Below are positions 1 to 9,540 of a stretch of 53,018 nucleotides of DNA, piece by piece. The stretch comes from Flavobacteriales bacterium (GTDB taxonomy: Bacteria > Bacteroidota > Bacteroidia > Flavobacteriales_F > PHOS-HE28). The stretch is taken from the NCBI GenBank assembly GCA_024103275.1, contig JAGFIV010000116.1, forward strand, positions 1-53,018, written 5' to 3'. A program made the position numbers and the translations under genes. The notes below the pieces were generated by a model that did not search any database, had not been told where the DNA came from, and was given only the letters and a program-made list of their open reading frames with translations. Each line of letters starts with the position of its first letter. Position 1 is the first letter of the stretch.

Positions 1-389
1 GGTGCGCGTGGAGTGGATCAGGTAGCGCAGCTGTCAAAGATCTGTGCTGGTGTCAATTCACAGCTGCCGCAGCTCGCCCTTGTTGGTGAGCATGGCTGTC
101 AAAGATCTGTGCTGGTGTCAATTCACAGCCCTCTACGCATGCCACGTCAAGGACCGCATGCTGTCAACGATCTGTGCTGGTGTCAATTCGCAGCGGGTGC
201 GCTGGGAGTGCGTCGGGTAGCGCAGCTGTCAAAGATCTGTGCTGGTGTCAATTCACAGCTGCGGCGGTTCGCCCGTGTCGGTGAGCATGGCTGTCAAAGA
301 TCTGTGCTGGTGTCAATTCACAGCCATCTAGGCATGCCACGTCAAGGACCGCATGCTGTCAAAGATCTGTGCTGGTGTCAATTCACAGC
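1..389 (-). CRISPR. CRISPR-like array, six 35-bp repeats, 30-bp spacers, open at left edge
   Basis: Repeats lie at 30-64, 95-129, 160-194, 225-259, 290-324 and 355-389, a strict 65-bp period. Five copies are identical; the copy at 160-194 has two substitutions. Read on the minus strand the repeat begins GCTGTGAATTG, contains ATCTTTGA and ends ACAGC, so it has 5-bp terminal inverted repeats (GCTGT/ACAGC). From memory this resembles type II-C repeats of Bacteroidota, and 35+30 fits type II geometry, so the minus strand is the guessed transcript strand. Oddity: spacers three units apart are related (325-354 with 130-159, 260-289 with 65-94, 195-224 with 1-29), which ordinary independently acquired spacers are not. 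No cas gene or anti-repeat was seen here. The alternative is a non-CRISPR higher-order tandem repeat with a 195-bp unit. Confidence 0.55.
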
Positions 390-715
390 CGATGGGTTGG
401 CGACTAGAACCGCTTGCCTTGGCTCGCGCCATCGCCCGCGGCCCAAGCCGCCAACCCAGCCGCCTATGGCGGCAGCATATAGGGTGTTGCCGCCGCGCTT
501 CGCGCAGGAATGCCGCTATCCCATGAACCCAGCTGCCCGGATGCCAAAACAATCGCATCGCGCTGCGCGTCCGACCTTCGGGTCGGGCGCGGATTGCCCC
601 ACATCCCCACCATCCCACACCCGGCCTCGTGCGACGATACCGCCAGGCAATCGCCCCATGCCGTTGCGGCCGCTTGCCGGTCTTGACGGGCCTGGCCACC
701 GATCCGCCAACACCG
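390..715. other. Non-coding stretch with nested hairpins
   Basis: No convincing gene lies between the repeat array and the hydrolase gene. Visible structure: an 8-bp inverted repeat GGGTTGGC (394-401) with GCCAACCC (450-457), a tight hairpin GCCGCC-TAT-GGCGGC at 459-473, and a stem with a UUCG loop at 567-590. It could be an array-flanking leader or trailer, but no anti-repeat complementary to the array repeat was found. Confidence 0.4.
567..590 (+). terminator. Stem-loop with cUUCGg tetraloop, terminator-like
   Basis: A 10-bp stem (GCGTCCGACC with GGTCGGGCGC, one G-U pair) closes a C(UUCG)G tetraloop, an exceptionally stable RNA loop on the plus strand. No U-tract follows, so intrinsic termination is uncertain; it may protect an RNA 3' end or be a dispersed palindrome. 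Confidence 0.35.
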
Positions 716-723
716 TATTTTCG
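716..723 (+). promoter_or_regulatory. Bacteroidota-type -7 box TATTTTCG
   Basis: One mismatch to TAnnTTTG, 7 nt before the ATG at 731. It supports that start, which also gives a clean signal peptide. Confidence 0.4.
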
Positions 724-730
724 GTCCTCC

Positions 731-1978
731 ATGCGCCTCCTCCCCCTGCTCGCGCTGTTGGCGGCGGTCACCGTCCGCGGCCAGGACTGCTCCATCCCCT
801 ACACCGATTCCCTTTTCGCCGTGCAGGTGGAGAGCGATGTGTGGTACGGCAATGCCACCCGGTTCGATGGCGGCACCGACAGCCTGCGGCTGAACCTGTA
901 CAAGCCGGTGGGCGACGGGCAGACCGAACGGCCGCTGGTGGTGCTGATCCACGGCGGCGGCTTTTTCGAGGGCAGCCGGAACGAGTTCAACCCGTGGGCC
1001 TGGGAGCTGGCCTCCAAGGGTTGGGCGGCGGCCACCATCAGCTACCGCCTGGGCTTTTATGGCTCGTGGCTCTTCGGGCCGCCCTACGCCAACGACCCGC
1101 ACGAGCTGCGGCGGGCCATCTACCGCGCCATGCAGGATGCCAAGGGCGCCGTCCGCTTCCTGAAGGGGCGGCATGCGCAGGACAGCACCAGCACCACCGC
1201 GGTGTTCCTGCTGGGCGGCAGCGCGGGGGCCATCACGGCGCTGCATGCGACCTATCTGGACAACGCGTTGGAGAAGCCCGCCGATTGCGGCGCCATCGGC
1301 GATGTGCAGCACTTCCTCACCTTCTACCCGCGGCCCGACCTGGGCGGCGTGGAGGGCGACCTGAACCTGAACGGGCACGATGCCTCCGTGATGGGCGTGG
1401 TGAACATCTACGGGGCGCTGATGGACACGGCCTACATCGGCAGCGCGGACGACGCGGCGCTGTTCAGCTACCACCAGGGCGGCGACCCCGTGGTGGGCTG
1501 CGGCGTGCAGCAGCCGTATTGGGGCATCGGCCTGGGTATACCGGACAACAACCCGTGGCTCTACGGGTCGTGCGCCATCGATGGGCGGATGCAGCACCTG
1601 GGCTTCGGCGCGGACCGCTACCGGTTCGTCCTGTATGCGGGAAACGAGCATGCCATACACGACCTCCCGGGCCTCACGGCGGAGGTGGTGCAATGGATGC
1701 GCGACCTGATGTGCGGGCTCACCACGGGCCTTCCGTCCGCCACGGGGCCTTCCGCACGCCTTTTCCCGAACCCTGCCGGCGAAGCGGCCACGGTGTTGCT
1801 GCCGGACGGTGCCGGGGCGACGCTCCTGCTGCGGGATGCCCAAGGCAGGACGCTGCGGCGCTGGGCGCTGGCCGGCGGGCGTGCGAAGCTGGACCTGCAC
1901 GGGCTTCCCCCCGGCCTGTACGCGCTCGAGGTGATGGGCGGGGCGGGCCGCCAGGCGCTCCGGCTGATCAAGGAATAA
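731..1978 (+). CDS. Secreted alpha/beta-hydrolase (carboxylesterase-like) with T9SS sorting domain
   Basis: A 415-residue protein. The ATG at 731 was chosen because the frame is open further upstream but only this start gives a signal peptide (residues 1-18, ending RGQ). The esterase fold shows an oxyanion-hole HGGG (74-77) and a GGSAG nucleophile elbow with Ser164; a candidate catalytic His lies in NEHAIHDL. The last ~70 residues start at LFPNPAGE and end PGLYALEV...LIKE, a type A T9SS sorting domain, so the protein is probably exported across the outer membrane and released or surface-anchored. The substrate cannot be read from sequence. It stands alone, with a -7 box 7 nt upstream and about 100 bp before the next gene. 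Confidence 0.88.
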   Translation: MRLLPLLALLAAVTVRGQDCSIPYTDSLFAVQVESDVWYGNATRFDGGTDSLRLNLYKPVGDGQTERPLVVLIHGGGFFEGSRNEFNPWAWELASKGWAAATISYRLGFYGSWLFGPPYANDPHELRRAIYRAMQDAKGAVRFLKGRHAQDSTSTTAVFLLGGSAGAITALHATYLDNALEKPADCGAIGDVQHFLTFYPRPDLGGVEGDLNLNGHDASVMGVVNIYGALMDTAYIGSADDAALFSYHQGGDPVVGCGVQQPYWGIGLGIPDNNPWLYGSCAIDGRMQHLGFGADRYRFVLYAGNEHAIHDLPGLTAEVVQWMRDLMCGLTTGLPSATGPSARLFPNPAGEAATVLLPDGAGATLLLRDAQGRTLRRWALAGGRAKLDLHGLPPGLYALEVMGGAGRQALRLIKE

Positions 1979-2047
1979 GGCCGTGCGCAACGCGCGCGGA
2001 CCCGCCCCCGGGCGCGGAACGAGATTTGCATGGGGCAGGTGGTTTCC

Positions 2048-2055
2048 TACCTTTA
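2048..2055 (+). promoter_or_regulatory. -7 box TACCTTTA
   Basis: One mismatch to TAnnTTTG, 22 nt before the ATG at 2078. Confidence 0.35.
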
Positions 2056-2077
2056 ACCGTCAAACACCCCCCGAGCC

Positions 2078-2818
2078 ATGCGTACAACGTTCCTCTTTCT
2101 GGCCGTGGTGAGCATCCCGGCCATGGCCGCCGACCCGTCGAACTTCGCGGTGGTGGTCCATTCCACCGACCGGGTGATTGCCAGGTACCTGTGCGACCAG
2201 GACCCCACGCAGCAGCCGTTCGTGTATAAGACCGTGGTGCGCAAGGAAGGCACTTTCCGGTGGCACGTGGTGGGCGGCGTGGCGCCCTACACCATCCTGA
2301 AGGACGTGATGAAGCCGGGCAACACGCGGTGCATCACGGTGATGGATGCCGAAGGGCAGGTGGCCACGGCGTGCAAGGTGATGAACACGCAGGAGATCTT
2401 GATCCGCGAAGGGTGCGGCGAACTGGAGAAGCTCGATTTCCCGTGGATGGGGATCACCCCGGACAGCCTCTCCGACTCCCGGCGCGGCAAGGAATTTAAC
2501 GGACAAGGCGCGCAGATGAGCGAAGTGGAAGCCAAGAAAACATCGGACGGCGTGCTTGGGCCCCAAGGGTACAAGCCGCCGGTGAAGCAGGTGTCGGACC
2601 CGGCCGCACCGCCGTCCGTGAAGCCCGACCTCTCGCGGGTGAAGCCGGAAAAGCAACGCGAAGGCGCCAACACGCGCCCGGTTCCACCGCAGCCCAAGAC
2701 CGTGCCGGTCCACGGCCCGACGGGACCGGTGTACCACGGGACAGGTGGCGGTTCCGGCCATCCGCCTGCGCCCGGTCCCTCGCGTGAACAAGGTCTTCAG
2801 CCACGGCCGGGCAAGTAG
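2078..2818 (+). CDS. Exported protein with SprB-repeat-like segment and Pro-rich tail
   Basis: A 246-residue protein with a signal peptide (MRTTFLFLAVVSIPAMAA). Residues ~65-110 follow the pattern of SprB/adhesin repeats of Bacteroidota: GGVAPYT, then ITVMDAEGQVATAC. Residues ~165-246 are low complexity, rich in Pro, Gly, Lys and Arg, and look disordered. There is no sorting domain, so it may stay in the periplasm or be surface-exposed by another route. The function is unknown. The following gene starts 2 nt after its stop, suggesting a shared transcript, but the partner is a cytosolic family, so the coupling says little about role. Confidence 0.8.
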   Translation: MRTTFLFLAVVSIPAMAADPSNFAVVVHSTDRVIARYLCDQDPTQQPFVYKTVVRKEGTFRWHVVGGVAPYTILKDVMKPGNTRCITVMDAEGQVATACKVMNTQEILIREGCGELEKLDFPWMGITPDSLSDSRRGKEFNGQGAQMSEVEAKKTSDGVLGPQGYKPPVKQVSDPAAPPSVKPDLSRVKPEKQREGANTRPVPPQPKTVPVHGPTGPVYHGTGGGSGHPPAPGPSREQGLQPRPGK

Positions 2819-2820
2819 CG

Positions 2821-3651
2821 GTGGTCTTGGGCGCGGTGCGTGCAGGGAAGCGGGGCCGGGGCGTGGAGGCCGGTTTGCCGGACGATGCGGTCCGGGAACT
2901 GCTGGAGGCGGCCTATGAGCGCTTTGCGGTGCCGGCCTTCATCGCCGACGACCCCATCCAGGTGCCGCGCGCATTCGGGCGCAGGGAGGATGCGGAGGTG
3001 ATCGGCTTCCTGACGGCCACCATTGCGTGGGGCCGGCGCCAGACCATCATCGCGAACGCGTGGAAGCTGGTGCGGCTGATGGACGGTTCGCCCCACGGTT
3101 TCGTGCTGCACGCCTCCGAGGCCGAGCTGGGGCGCACGGCGCGTTTCGTACACCGCACCTTCAACGGCGGGGACCTGCGGCAATTCATCCTGGGCCTGCG
3201 CCACCTGTATGCGGCCCATGGCGGCCTGGAGGCGGCCTTCCTGCCGGCGGAGGCCCGTGGACCCCTTCCGCCCATGGCGGAGATGATCTCGCTGTTCCGC
3301 GGCCGCCTGCTGGAGCCTGCCCACGAGCGGCGCATGGAGAAGCATGTGGCCGATCCGCTGCGCGGCAGCAACGCAAAGCGCATCAACATGTTCCTGCGGT
3401 GGATGGTGCGCCCCGCGGACAGGGGCGTAGACCTGGGCCGATGGAAACGGATCCCCACCCGGGCCTTGCACGTGCCGCTGGACGTGCATACCGGGCGCGT
3501 GGCCCGCGGGCTGGGCCTGTTGCACCGCAAGCAGGACGATTGGAAGGCGGTGGAGGAGCTCACCGCCACCCTGCGGCGCTACGACCCGGAAGACCCGGTG
3601 AAGTACGATATCGCCCTGTTTGGGTTAGGCGTGGAAGGGAGAGAAAAGTGA
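2821..3651 (+). CDS. TIGR02757 (DUF2400) family protein
   Basis: A 276-residue protein of a conserved, uncharacterised bacterial family. Recognisable blocks are DDPIQVPRAF, a GFLTATIAWGRRQTI segment, HRTFNGGD, KRINMFLRWMVR, PLDVHTGRVAR and DPVKYDIALFGLG. No ATG fits the N-terminus: the frame offers GTG at 2821, 2836 and 2863, and conserved sequence begins around residue 20, so the exact start is open. GTG 2821 sits 2 nt after the upstream stop, consistent with translational coupling. It ends at a convergent hairpin shared with guaB. No enzymatic residues are assigned in the family; any function would be a guess. Confidence 0.88.
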   Translation: MVLGAVRAGKRGRGVEAGLPDDAVRELLEAAYERFAVPAFIADDPIQVPRAFGRREDAEVIGFLTATIAWGRRQTIIANAWKLVRLMDGSPHGFVLHASEAELGRTARFVHRTFNGGDLRQFILGLRHLYAAHGGLEAAFLPAEARGPLPPMAEMISLFRGRLLEPAHERRMEKHVADPLRGSNAKRINMFLRWMVRPADRGVDLGRWKRIPTRALHVPLDVHTGRVARGLGLLHRKQDDWKAVEELTATLRRYDPEDPVKYDIALFGLGVEGREK

Positions 3652-3654
3652 AGG

Positions 3655-3705
3655 GTTCGTAGTTCGGAGTTCGTAGGGACATCCTCCGAACCACGAACTA
3701 CGAAC
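3655..3705. terminator. Bidirectional inverted repeat between convergent genes
   Basis: A perfect 12-bp inverted repeat, GTTCGTAGTTCG (3655-3666) with CGAACTACGAAC (3694-3705), plus an inner CGGAG/CTCCG stem. It lies between the stops of the TIGR02757 gene and guaB, so it can terminate both. The arm contains the reiterated word GTTCGTAGTTCGGAGTTCG. Confidence 0.55.
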
Positions 3706-3718
3706 TAAAATCCAAAGC

Positions 3719-5296
<1,578 letters not shown>

Positions 5297-5358
5297 TCAT
5301 TCCGGCATGCCCGGTTGCGCCCCGGGGCCGCGGACCGCGGCGGGCGTGCTTCCACGAT

Positions 5359-6240
5359 CTATTCCACGGGCAGGTACAAACCGATCCAGTTGGTGATCTT
5401 CCCGAACATGTCATCCATGTCGCTTTGCGGCCAGCCGTTGTGGCCGCCGGGATAGATGGTCAGCTCGTGGGGGATGCCGTGTGCGGCCAGGGCAGAATCC
5501 AGCGTGTGGCCATTGGAAACGGGCACCAGGTCGTCCGTGGCACCGTAGAACAGGACCGTGGGGCTGCTGGCATCGGAAACCAGCCAGGCCGGGCTGAGGG
5601 CCTGTTGGAGGTTGGTGCCCGGCGGATAGGCCGAGGCATCGGTGAGCAGGGCCATCGCCAACGGGAACAGCGGGTTCGAGGTGTACTGCGGGTCGGTGAA
5701 GTCGGCGGGGCCCACCACATCCGCCACGAGTTTTACACGGTCGGAGGCATCGTACACGTAATCGTACATCAAGGCGATGTGCGCGCCTGCGCTGGCGCCC
5801 ACGAGGGCAAACTCGGGCTTCACCTGCAGCTGGGCATGCCGGTCATCCAGCTGGTCCAGCACGGCCCCCAGGTCCAGGAACTGGTCGGGGAAGGCCTTGG
5901 TGGCCCCGCTGTCGGCCAGTACGTAGTTGATGTTGGCAATGGCGTGGTGCGGGAGGCGCTGGCGGAAGTAGTCCTTCACGAAATCCATGTCCGCCTTGTC
6001 GCCTTGGATCCACCCTCCGCCATGCACCAGCACGATCACCTTGGTGGTCGCGGCGGAACGGCCGGCGGGCAGGTACAGGTCATACACCTGCTGGGGGTCG
6101 TTGCCGTAGGGCACGTTGAGGAAGGTCTGTTCTTCCAGGGGCGGACCCGGGGTTTGCGGGGTGGCGGGCTCGTCCTTGGAGCAGCCACCGGCCAGCAACA
6201 GCAGGGCGGCACCCGCCAAGGGAGGGAACAGGCTTTTCAT
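5359..6240 (-). CDS. Lipoprotein alpha/beta-hydrolase (BD-FAE/carboxylesterase type)
   Basis: 293 residues. The N-terminus ends in the lipobox LAGGC (Cys20), so it is predicted to be lipid-anchored. The hydrolase core has HGGGW (oxyanion hole, His73), GASAG with nucleophile Ser150, an acidic loop at GATDDLVPVSNG and the catalytic His in YPGGHNGW. This arrangement is that of feruloyl-esterase-like or kynurenine-formamidase-like small esterases; the substrate is not readable. A TACATTTG box lies 10 nt upstream of the ATG. It is in tandem with guaB downstream, but with 110 bp between them and guaB's own promoter. Confidence 0.88.
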   Translation of the reverse strand: MKSLFPPLAGAALLLLAGGCSKDEPATPQTPGPPLEEQTFLNVPYGNDPQQVYDLYLPAGRSAATTKVIVLVHGGGWIQGDKADMDFVKDYFRQRLPHHAIANINYVLADSGATKAFPDQFLDLGAVLDQLDDRHAQLQVKPEFALVGASAGAHIALMYDYVYDASDRVKLVADVVGPADFTDPQYTSNPLFPLAMALLTDASAYPPGTNLQQALSPAWLVSDASSPTVLFYGATDDLVPVSNGHTLDSALAAHGIPHELTIYPGGHNGWPQSDMDDMFGKITNWIGLYLPVE

Positions 6241-6250
6241 GGATGATGGC

Positions 6251-6258
6251 CAAATGTA
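6251..6258 (-). promoter_or_regulatory. -7 box TACATTTG
   Basis: Perfect TAnnTTTG, 10 nt before the ATG of the lipoprotein hydrolase (6240). Confidence 0.5.
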
Positions 6259-6314
6259 GGGGCAGGCATCCCGCCGGGCCCCTTTGGCGTACGAACCAAT
6301 GAAGCAGGAACCTG

Positions 6315-8384
6315 CTACCTGCCGGACAGGAAAGTGACGGTACCGCTGCGCACCACCGTCTTTCCCGCGCCGTTCACGAAGGAACAGTAGTAGGCATACA
6401 CGCCCTGGGGCACCAATTCGCCGTCCACACGGCCGTCCCAGGCCTGGTCGCGGTCCGTGGTGGCCCAGATCTGCTGGCCCCAGCGGTTATAGATGATCAA
6501 CTCGTAGCGGGAGGCATTGGTGAAGGCAAGCACGGGCTTGAAGGTATCGTTGACACCTCCGCTGATGAAAGCGTTGGGGATCCAGGCCTCTTCCTGTTGG
6601 ACGGCGCAACTGATGTTGCTCATGGCCTCGGCATTGATACCGGACGGATTGCCGGCCTCACCCGCTACCACGTAATAGCAGAACGGTCCCGGGCTTGCGG
6701 CGTACGCCGCCACGTTGTCCGCGTAGCTCCATTGCGCGCCCGGCACCTGGGCGATGGGATCAAAGGGCCCGTCCCCGATACGGCGGTACACGGTAAAGTG
6801 GTCCACGGTGCCCGCCCACTGCACGTAGCCGTTCCAGTCCAGCACGTTGGCCCCATCGGCCCGCGGCCGGGTGGAAAGCAGGATGGAGGTTCCCTTGTTG
6901 CTGGTGGCCACCTCATGGCCGCAACTGTCCAACACGGTGATGCGGTAGGTATAGCTGCGCTCGTTGGGCAGCACGTCCCCATCCACCAGGATGGCCAAGG
7001 GCCCGAAGCCGCCCGGGTAGGTCCCCACCTGCCCGAAGGGCCCGCCGTTGAACGACTTCTCCAGGATCAGGCTGCGGTTGTAGGCATTGGCGTCCAAGCT
7101 GTCCACGATGACCACCGTGCCCCCGGGGTCCACGTTGACCGTGCGGATGTAGTTCCACTGGGGCACGGCGGGATAAGCGGCCACCCGGCAGGAACGGTTG
7201 GAGAGCGACTCCTGCCCCGGCTGGGTCCCCACCGCCTTGGCCGTGAAGCAATACTTCAGCCCCGGCTGCATGCCGATGGCCTCGTACCCGTGTTGGCCGT
7301 TGTCCAGCACCGCGGCCAGGAACGGGGGCCCGTCGTTGATGTCCCCGTAGATCCCATAGTGGTCCACCTCCCATCCGCCGTAGTCGGTGCGCTGCACCTG
7401 TATGGAGGCTTCGCACCGGTCGTATGTGGTCTGGAGGTGCACGGTGGTGTGCGGCGCGGAGGCTGCACTGGTGTTGGGGCTGGGCGGGTTGCCCCTCCAG
7501 CAGGAATCGATGGCGGCCACGGTATAGGCCTCCGGCGCGTTCCCGGCCGCGCTGAGCGGCCATTCATACGTGGTGTTGAGCCGCCCGTAGATGGTGTCCA
7601 GGATCGTGTTGCCCGCAGAGGCCAGCACGATGATGTACCCTTGGGTATCGGCCTCGGGGCTGGGGTCCCAGGTGAGCACGGCCCGGTTGGAGGTGGTATC
7701 CACGGTTACCTCGGTGATCACGGGAATGCCCGGCGGGGTGATGTCCTGGAAACCGGCCCCGGCAATGTTGCTGTTGGAGTAGCAGCCGGAACTGTCACGG
7801 GCCGCTACCATGAAGACCAGTGCCACGTCGCATTCGTCCACCACGCGTTGCCAGTGGTGAATGGCGTTGGGCACCGAGTCGATCCCTTGCAGGTCGGCGA
7901 TGCCGTGGCCTTGGCCCACGATGGTCAGCGGCTTGTGGGTGGGCAGGGGCGGATCGTGCGGCAGGTTCCAATCCACCACGGAGCTTCCCAGGGGAACGCT
8001 TTGGGAGACCTGGATGAACATGGTCGCCAGGGTATCACTGGGCGCGGAGGTTTCCGCCGGCGGCCCGATGGAGACGGACTGCATGAAATAATAGCGCGGG
8101 CCCGTATCGGCCCCGGCCCCCGCGTGGACATAGGAGGGCGGGGCCGGGGGAACCGTGGCGACCAGGGTGAAGGGCCCGGCGGGGGAAGTAGCCTGGAAAA
8201 CCTCGTAGTGATCGATCGTCCCCGGCGGCCCCGGCGGCGGCACCCAGTTCAGCCTGACATCGCTGCCCATCACCGAGGCGCAACGCAGCGAAGGGGGCTC
8301 CACACTTTGGGCATGTACCAGGGCCGGTCCGGCCAGCAACAGGAAAAGTCCGCACGCACGCACGTTTGCCCAACGCAATTCCAT
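6315..8384 (-). CDS. Secreted multi-domain protein with gliding-motility C-terminal (CHU_C) domain
   Basis: 689 residues from ATG 8384, which gives a signal peptide ending ALVHAQ; the frame extends to 8492 but would precede it with an implausible leader. Most of the chain is a series of fibronectin-III-like modules, with recurrent motifs of the type VRLNWVPPPG..IDHYEVFQ and NVLDWNGYV..VDHFTVYRR. The last ~85 residues (WIPNAFISGGVNDTFKP, YNRWGQQIWATTDRDQAWDGR, GVYAYYCSF) are the CHU_C/type B T9SS sorting domain. It is probably a surface adhesin or structural protein. No clear -7 box was seen immediately upstream. Confidence 0.87.
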   Translation of the reverse strand: MELRWANVRACGLFLLLAGPALVHAQSVEPPSLRCASVMGSDVRLNWVPPPGPPGTIDHYEVFQATSPAGPFTLVATVPPAPPSYVHAGAGADTGPRYYFMQSVSIGPPAETSAPSDTLATMFIQVSQSVPLGSSVVDWNLPHDPPLPTHKPLTIVGQGHGIADLQGIDSVPNAIHHWQRVVDECDVALVFMVAARDSSGCYSNSNIAGAGFQDITPPGIPVITEVTVDTTSNRAVLTWDPSPEADTQGYIIVLASAGNTILDTIYGRLNTTYEWPLSAAGNAPEAYTVAAIDSCWRGNPPSPNTSAASAPHTTVHLQTTYDRCEASIQVQRTDYGGWEVDHYGIYGDINDGPPFLAAVLDNGQHGYEAIGMQPGLKYCFTAKAVGTQPGQESLSNRSCRVAAYPAVPQWNYIRTVNVDPGGTVVIVDSLDANAYNRSLILEKSFNGGPFGQVGTYPGGFGPLAILVDGDVLPNERSYTYRITVLDSCGHEVATSNKGTSILLSTRPRADGANVLDWNGYVQWAGTVDHFTVYRRIGDGPFDPIAQVPGAQWSYADNVAAYAASPGPFCYYVVAGEAGNPSGINAEAMSNISCAVQQEEAWIPNAFISGGVNDTFKPVLAFTNASRYELIIYNRWGQQIWATTDRDQAWDGRVDGELVPQGVYAYYCSFVNGAGKTVVRSGTVTFLSGR

Positions 8385-8439
8385 CCCGATCCTTATCCCT
8401 TGAAAGACGCTGAAACGCGCGCAGAAGTTTGTCCGCGCC

Positions 8440-9411
8440 CTACCATCCGGCGGGGAAGGCCGCCACCTTCCGTTGGGTTTCAGCGAATTCACGCATGACG
8501 TTTTCCACGATCCGGGCTGCGGGCAGGATGTCCTTGAGGGCTGCCGCCACCTGGCCGATCTCCAATTCCCCCTGCTCGAGGTCGCCCTCGAACATGCCGC
8601 GCTTGGCGCGTGCCCGCCCCAGGATCTGCTTCAGCTCGTCGGGGGTGGCGCAGCGCTGGTAGGCTTCCTTGATCTGCTCGTAAAAGGCGTTGCGCATCAG
8701 GCGCACCGGTGCCAGTTCCTTCAGGGTGAGCAGCGTGTCCCCCTCGCCGCTTTCCACGATATGCCGCTTGAAGTCCGGGTGGCTGCTGGCCTCCTCGGAG
8801 CAGACGAAGCGGCTGCCCATCTGCACGCCGTCGGCGCCCAAGGCCATGGCGGCCAGCATGGCGCGCCCGTCGGCGATGCCGCCCGCAGCGATCACCGGCA
8901 CCTGCACGGCATCGCACACCATGGGCACCAGCACCAGGGTGGTGGTCTCCTCGCGGCCGTTGTGGCCGCCGGCCTCGAAGCCTTCGGCCACCACCGCATC
9001 CACCCCGGCCTTCTCGGCCTTGAGGGCGAATTTCACGCTGGCCACCACATGCACCACGGTGATGCCCGCATCCTTGAGCTTCGCGGTCCACGTGGCGGGG
9101 TTCCCCGCGCTGGTGAAGACGATGGGCACCTTTTCGGCGATCACCGTGGCGATGTGTTCCTCCACGGCGGGGTACAGCATGGGGATGTTGACGGCGAAGG
9201 GCCGGTCGGTGGCCGCCTTGCACTTGCGCACATGCTCCTCCAGCACCTGCGGATACATGGACCCCGAGCCGATGATGCCCAGCCCGCCCGCATTGCTGAC
9301 CGCCGAGGCCAGGCGCCAACCGGCATTCCAGATCATCCCCGCCTGCACCAAAGGGTAGCGGATGCCGAAAAGGGACGTGACGCGGTTGGGCAAAAGCGGC
9401 GGATCGACCAT
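8440..9411 (-). CDS. Nitronate monooxygenase / FabK-like FMN oxidoreductase
   Basis: 323 residues, a TIM-barrel flavoprotein of the 2-nitropropane dioxygenase family. Visible blocks: RYPLVQAGMIWNAGWRLAS, SNAGGLGIIGSGS, FTSAGNP, VAEGFEAGGHNGREET (a FMN-phosphate/active-site segment with the family His), PVIAAGGIADGR and GADGVQMGSRF. The family contains nitronate monooxygenases and the enoyl-ACP reductase FabK; this subtype, common in Bacteroidota, is usually named nitronate monooxygenase without biochemical proof. ATG 9411 is preferred over 9492 because conserved sequence starts within ten residues and a TACTTTCG box lies 15 nt upstream. Confidence 0.88.
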   Translation of the reverse strand: MVDPPLLPNRVTSLFGIRYPLVQAGMIWNAGWRLASAVSNAGGLGIIGSGSMYPQVLEEHVRKCKAATDRPFAVNIPMLYPAVEEHIATVIAEKVPIVFTSAGNPATWTAKLKDAGITVVHVVASVKFALKAEKAGVDAVVAEGFEAGGHNGREETTTLVLVPMVCDAVQVPVIAAGGIADGRAMLAAMALGADGVQMGSRFVCSEEASSHPDFKRHIVESGEGDTLLTLKELAPVRLMRNAFYEQIKEAYQRCATPDELKQILGRARAKRGMFEGDLEQGELEIGQVAAALKDILPAARIVENVMREFAETQRKVAAFPAGW

Positions 9412-9426
9412 GGCTGCCGGAGGGCG

Positions 9427-9434
9427 CGAAAGTA
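9427..9434 (-). promoter_or_regulatory. -7 box TACTTTCG
   Basis: TAnnTTTG with one mismatch, 15 nt before ATG 9411. Confidence 0.4.
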
Positions 9435-9505
9435 ACCCTGGCCCCCCATTGGCCGTTGTTGATATTCCCTGGACCGGTCCGGTGTCGGGCAAGGCCGGTT
9501 TTCTT

Positions 9506-9513
9506 TATGTTTG
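9506..9513 (+). promoter_or_regulatory. -7 box TATGTTTG
   Basis: Perfect TAnnTTTG, 27 nt before ATG 9541. It overlaps the TTG codon at 9511 that would otherwise extend the frame, so the later ATG is the likely start. Confidence 0.5.
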
Positions 9514-9540
9514 CCGTTCAAGTGGAGAACCCCTTTCCGG

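Noticed and set aside
1..389. Protein-coding tandem repeat (195 bp is 65 codons)
   Set aside because: The 65-bp basic period is not a multiple of three, the same 35-bp block is read in all frames, and substitutions are not synonymous.
13..2229. 738-residue plus-strand open frame across the repeat array and the first hydrolase gene
   Set aside because: It overlaps the real hydrolase in another frame, and differences between its 195-bp units are mostly amino-acid changing; it is open only because of high GC.
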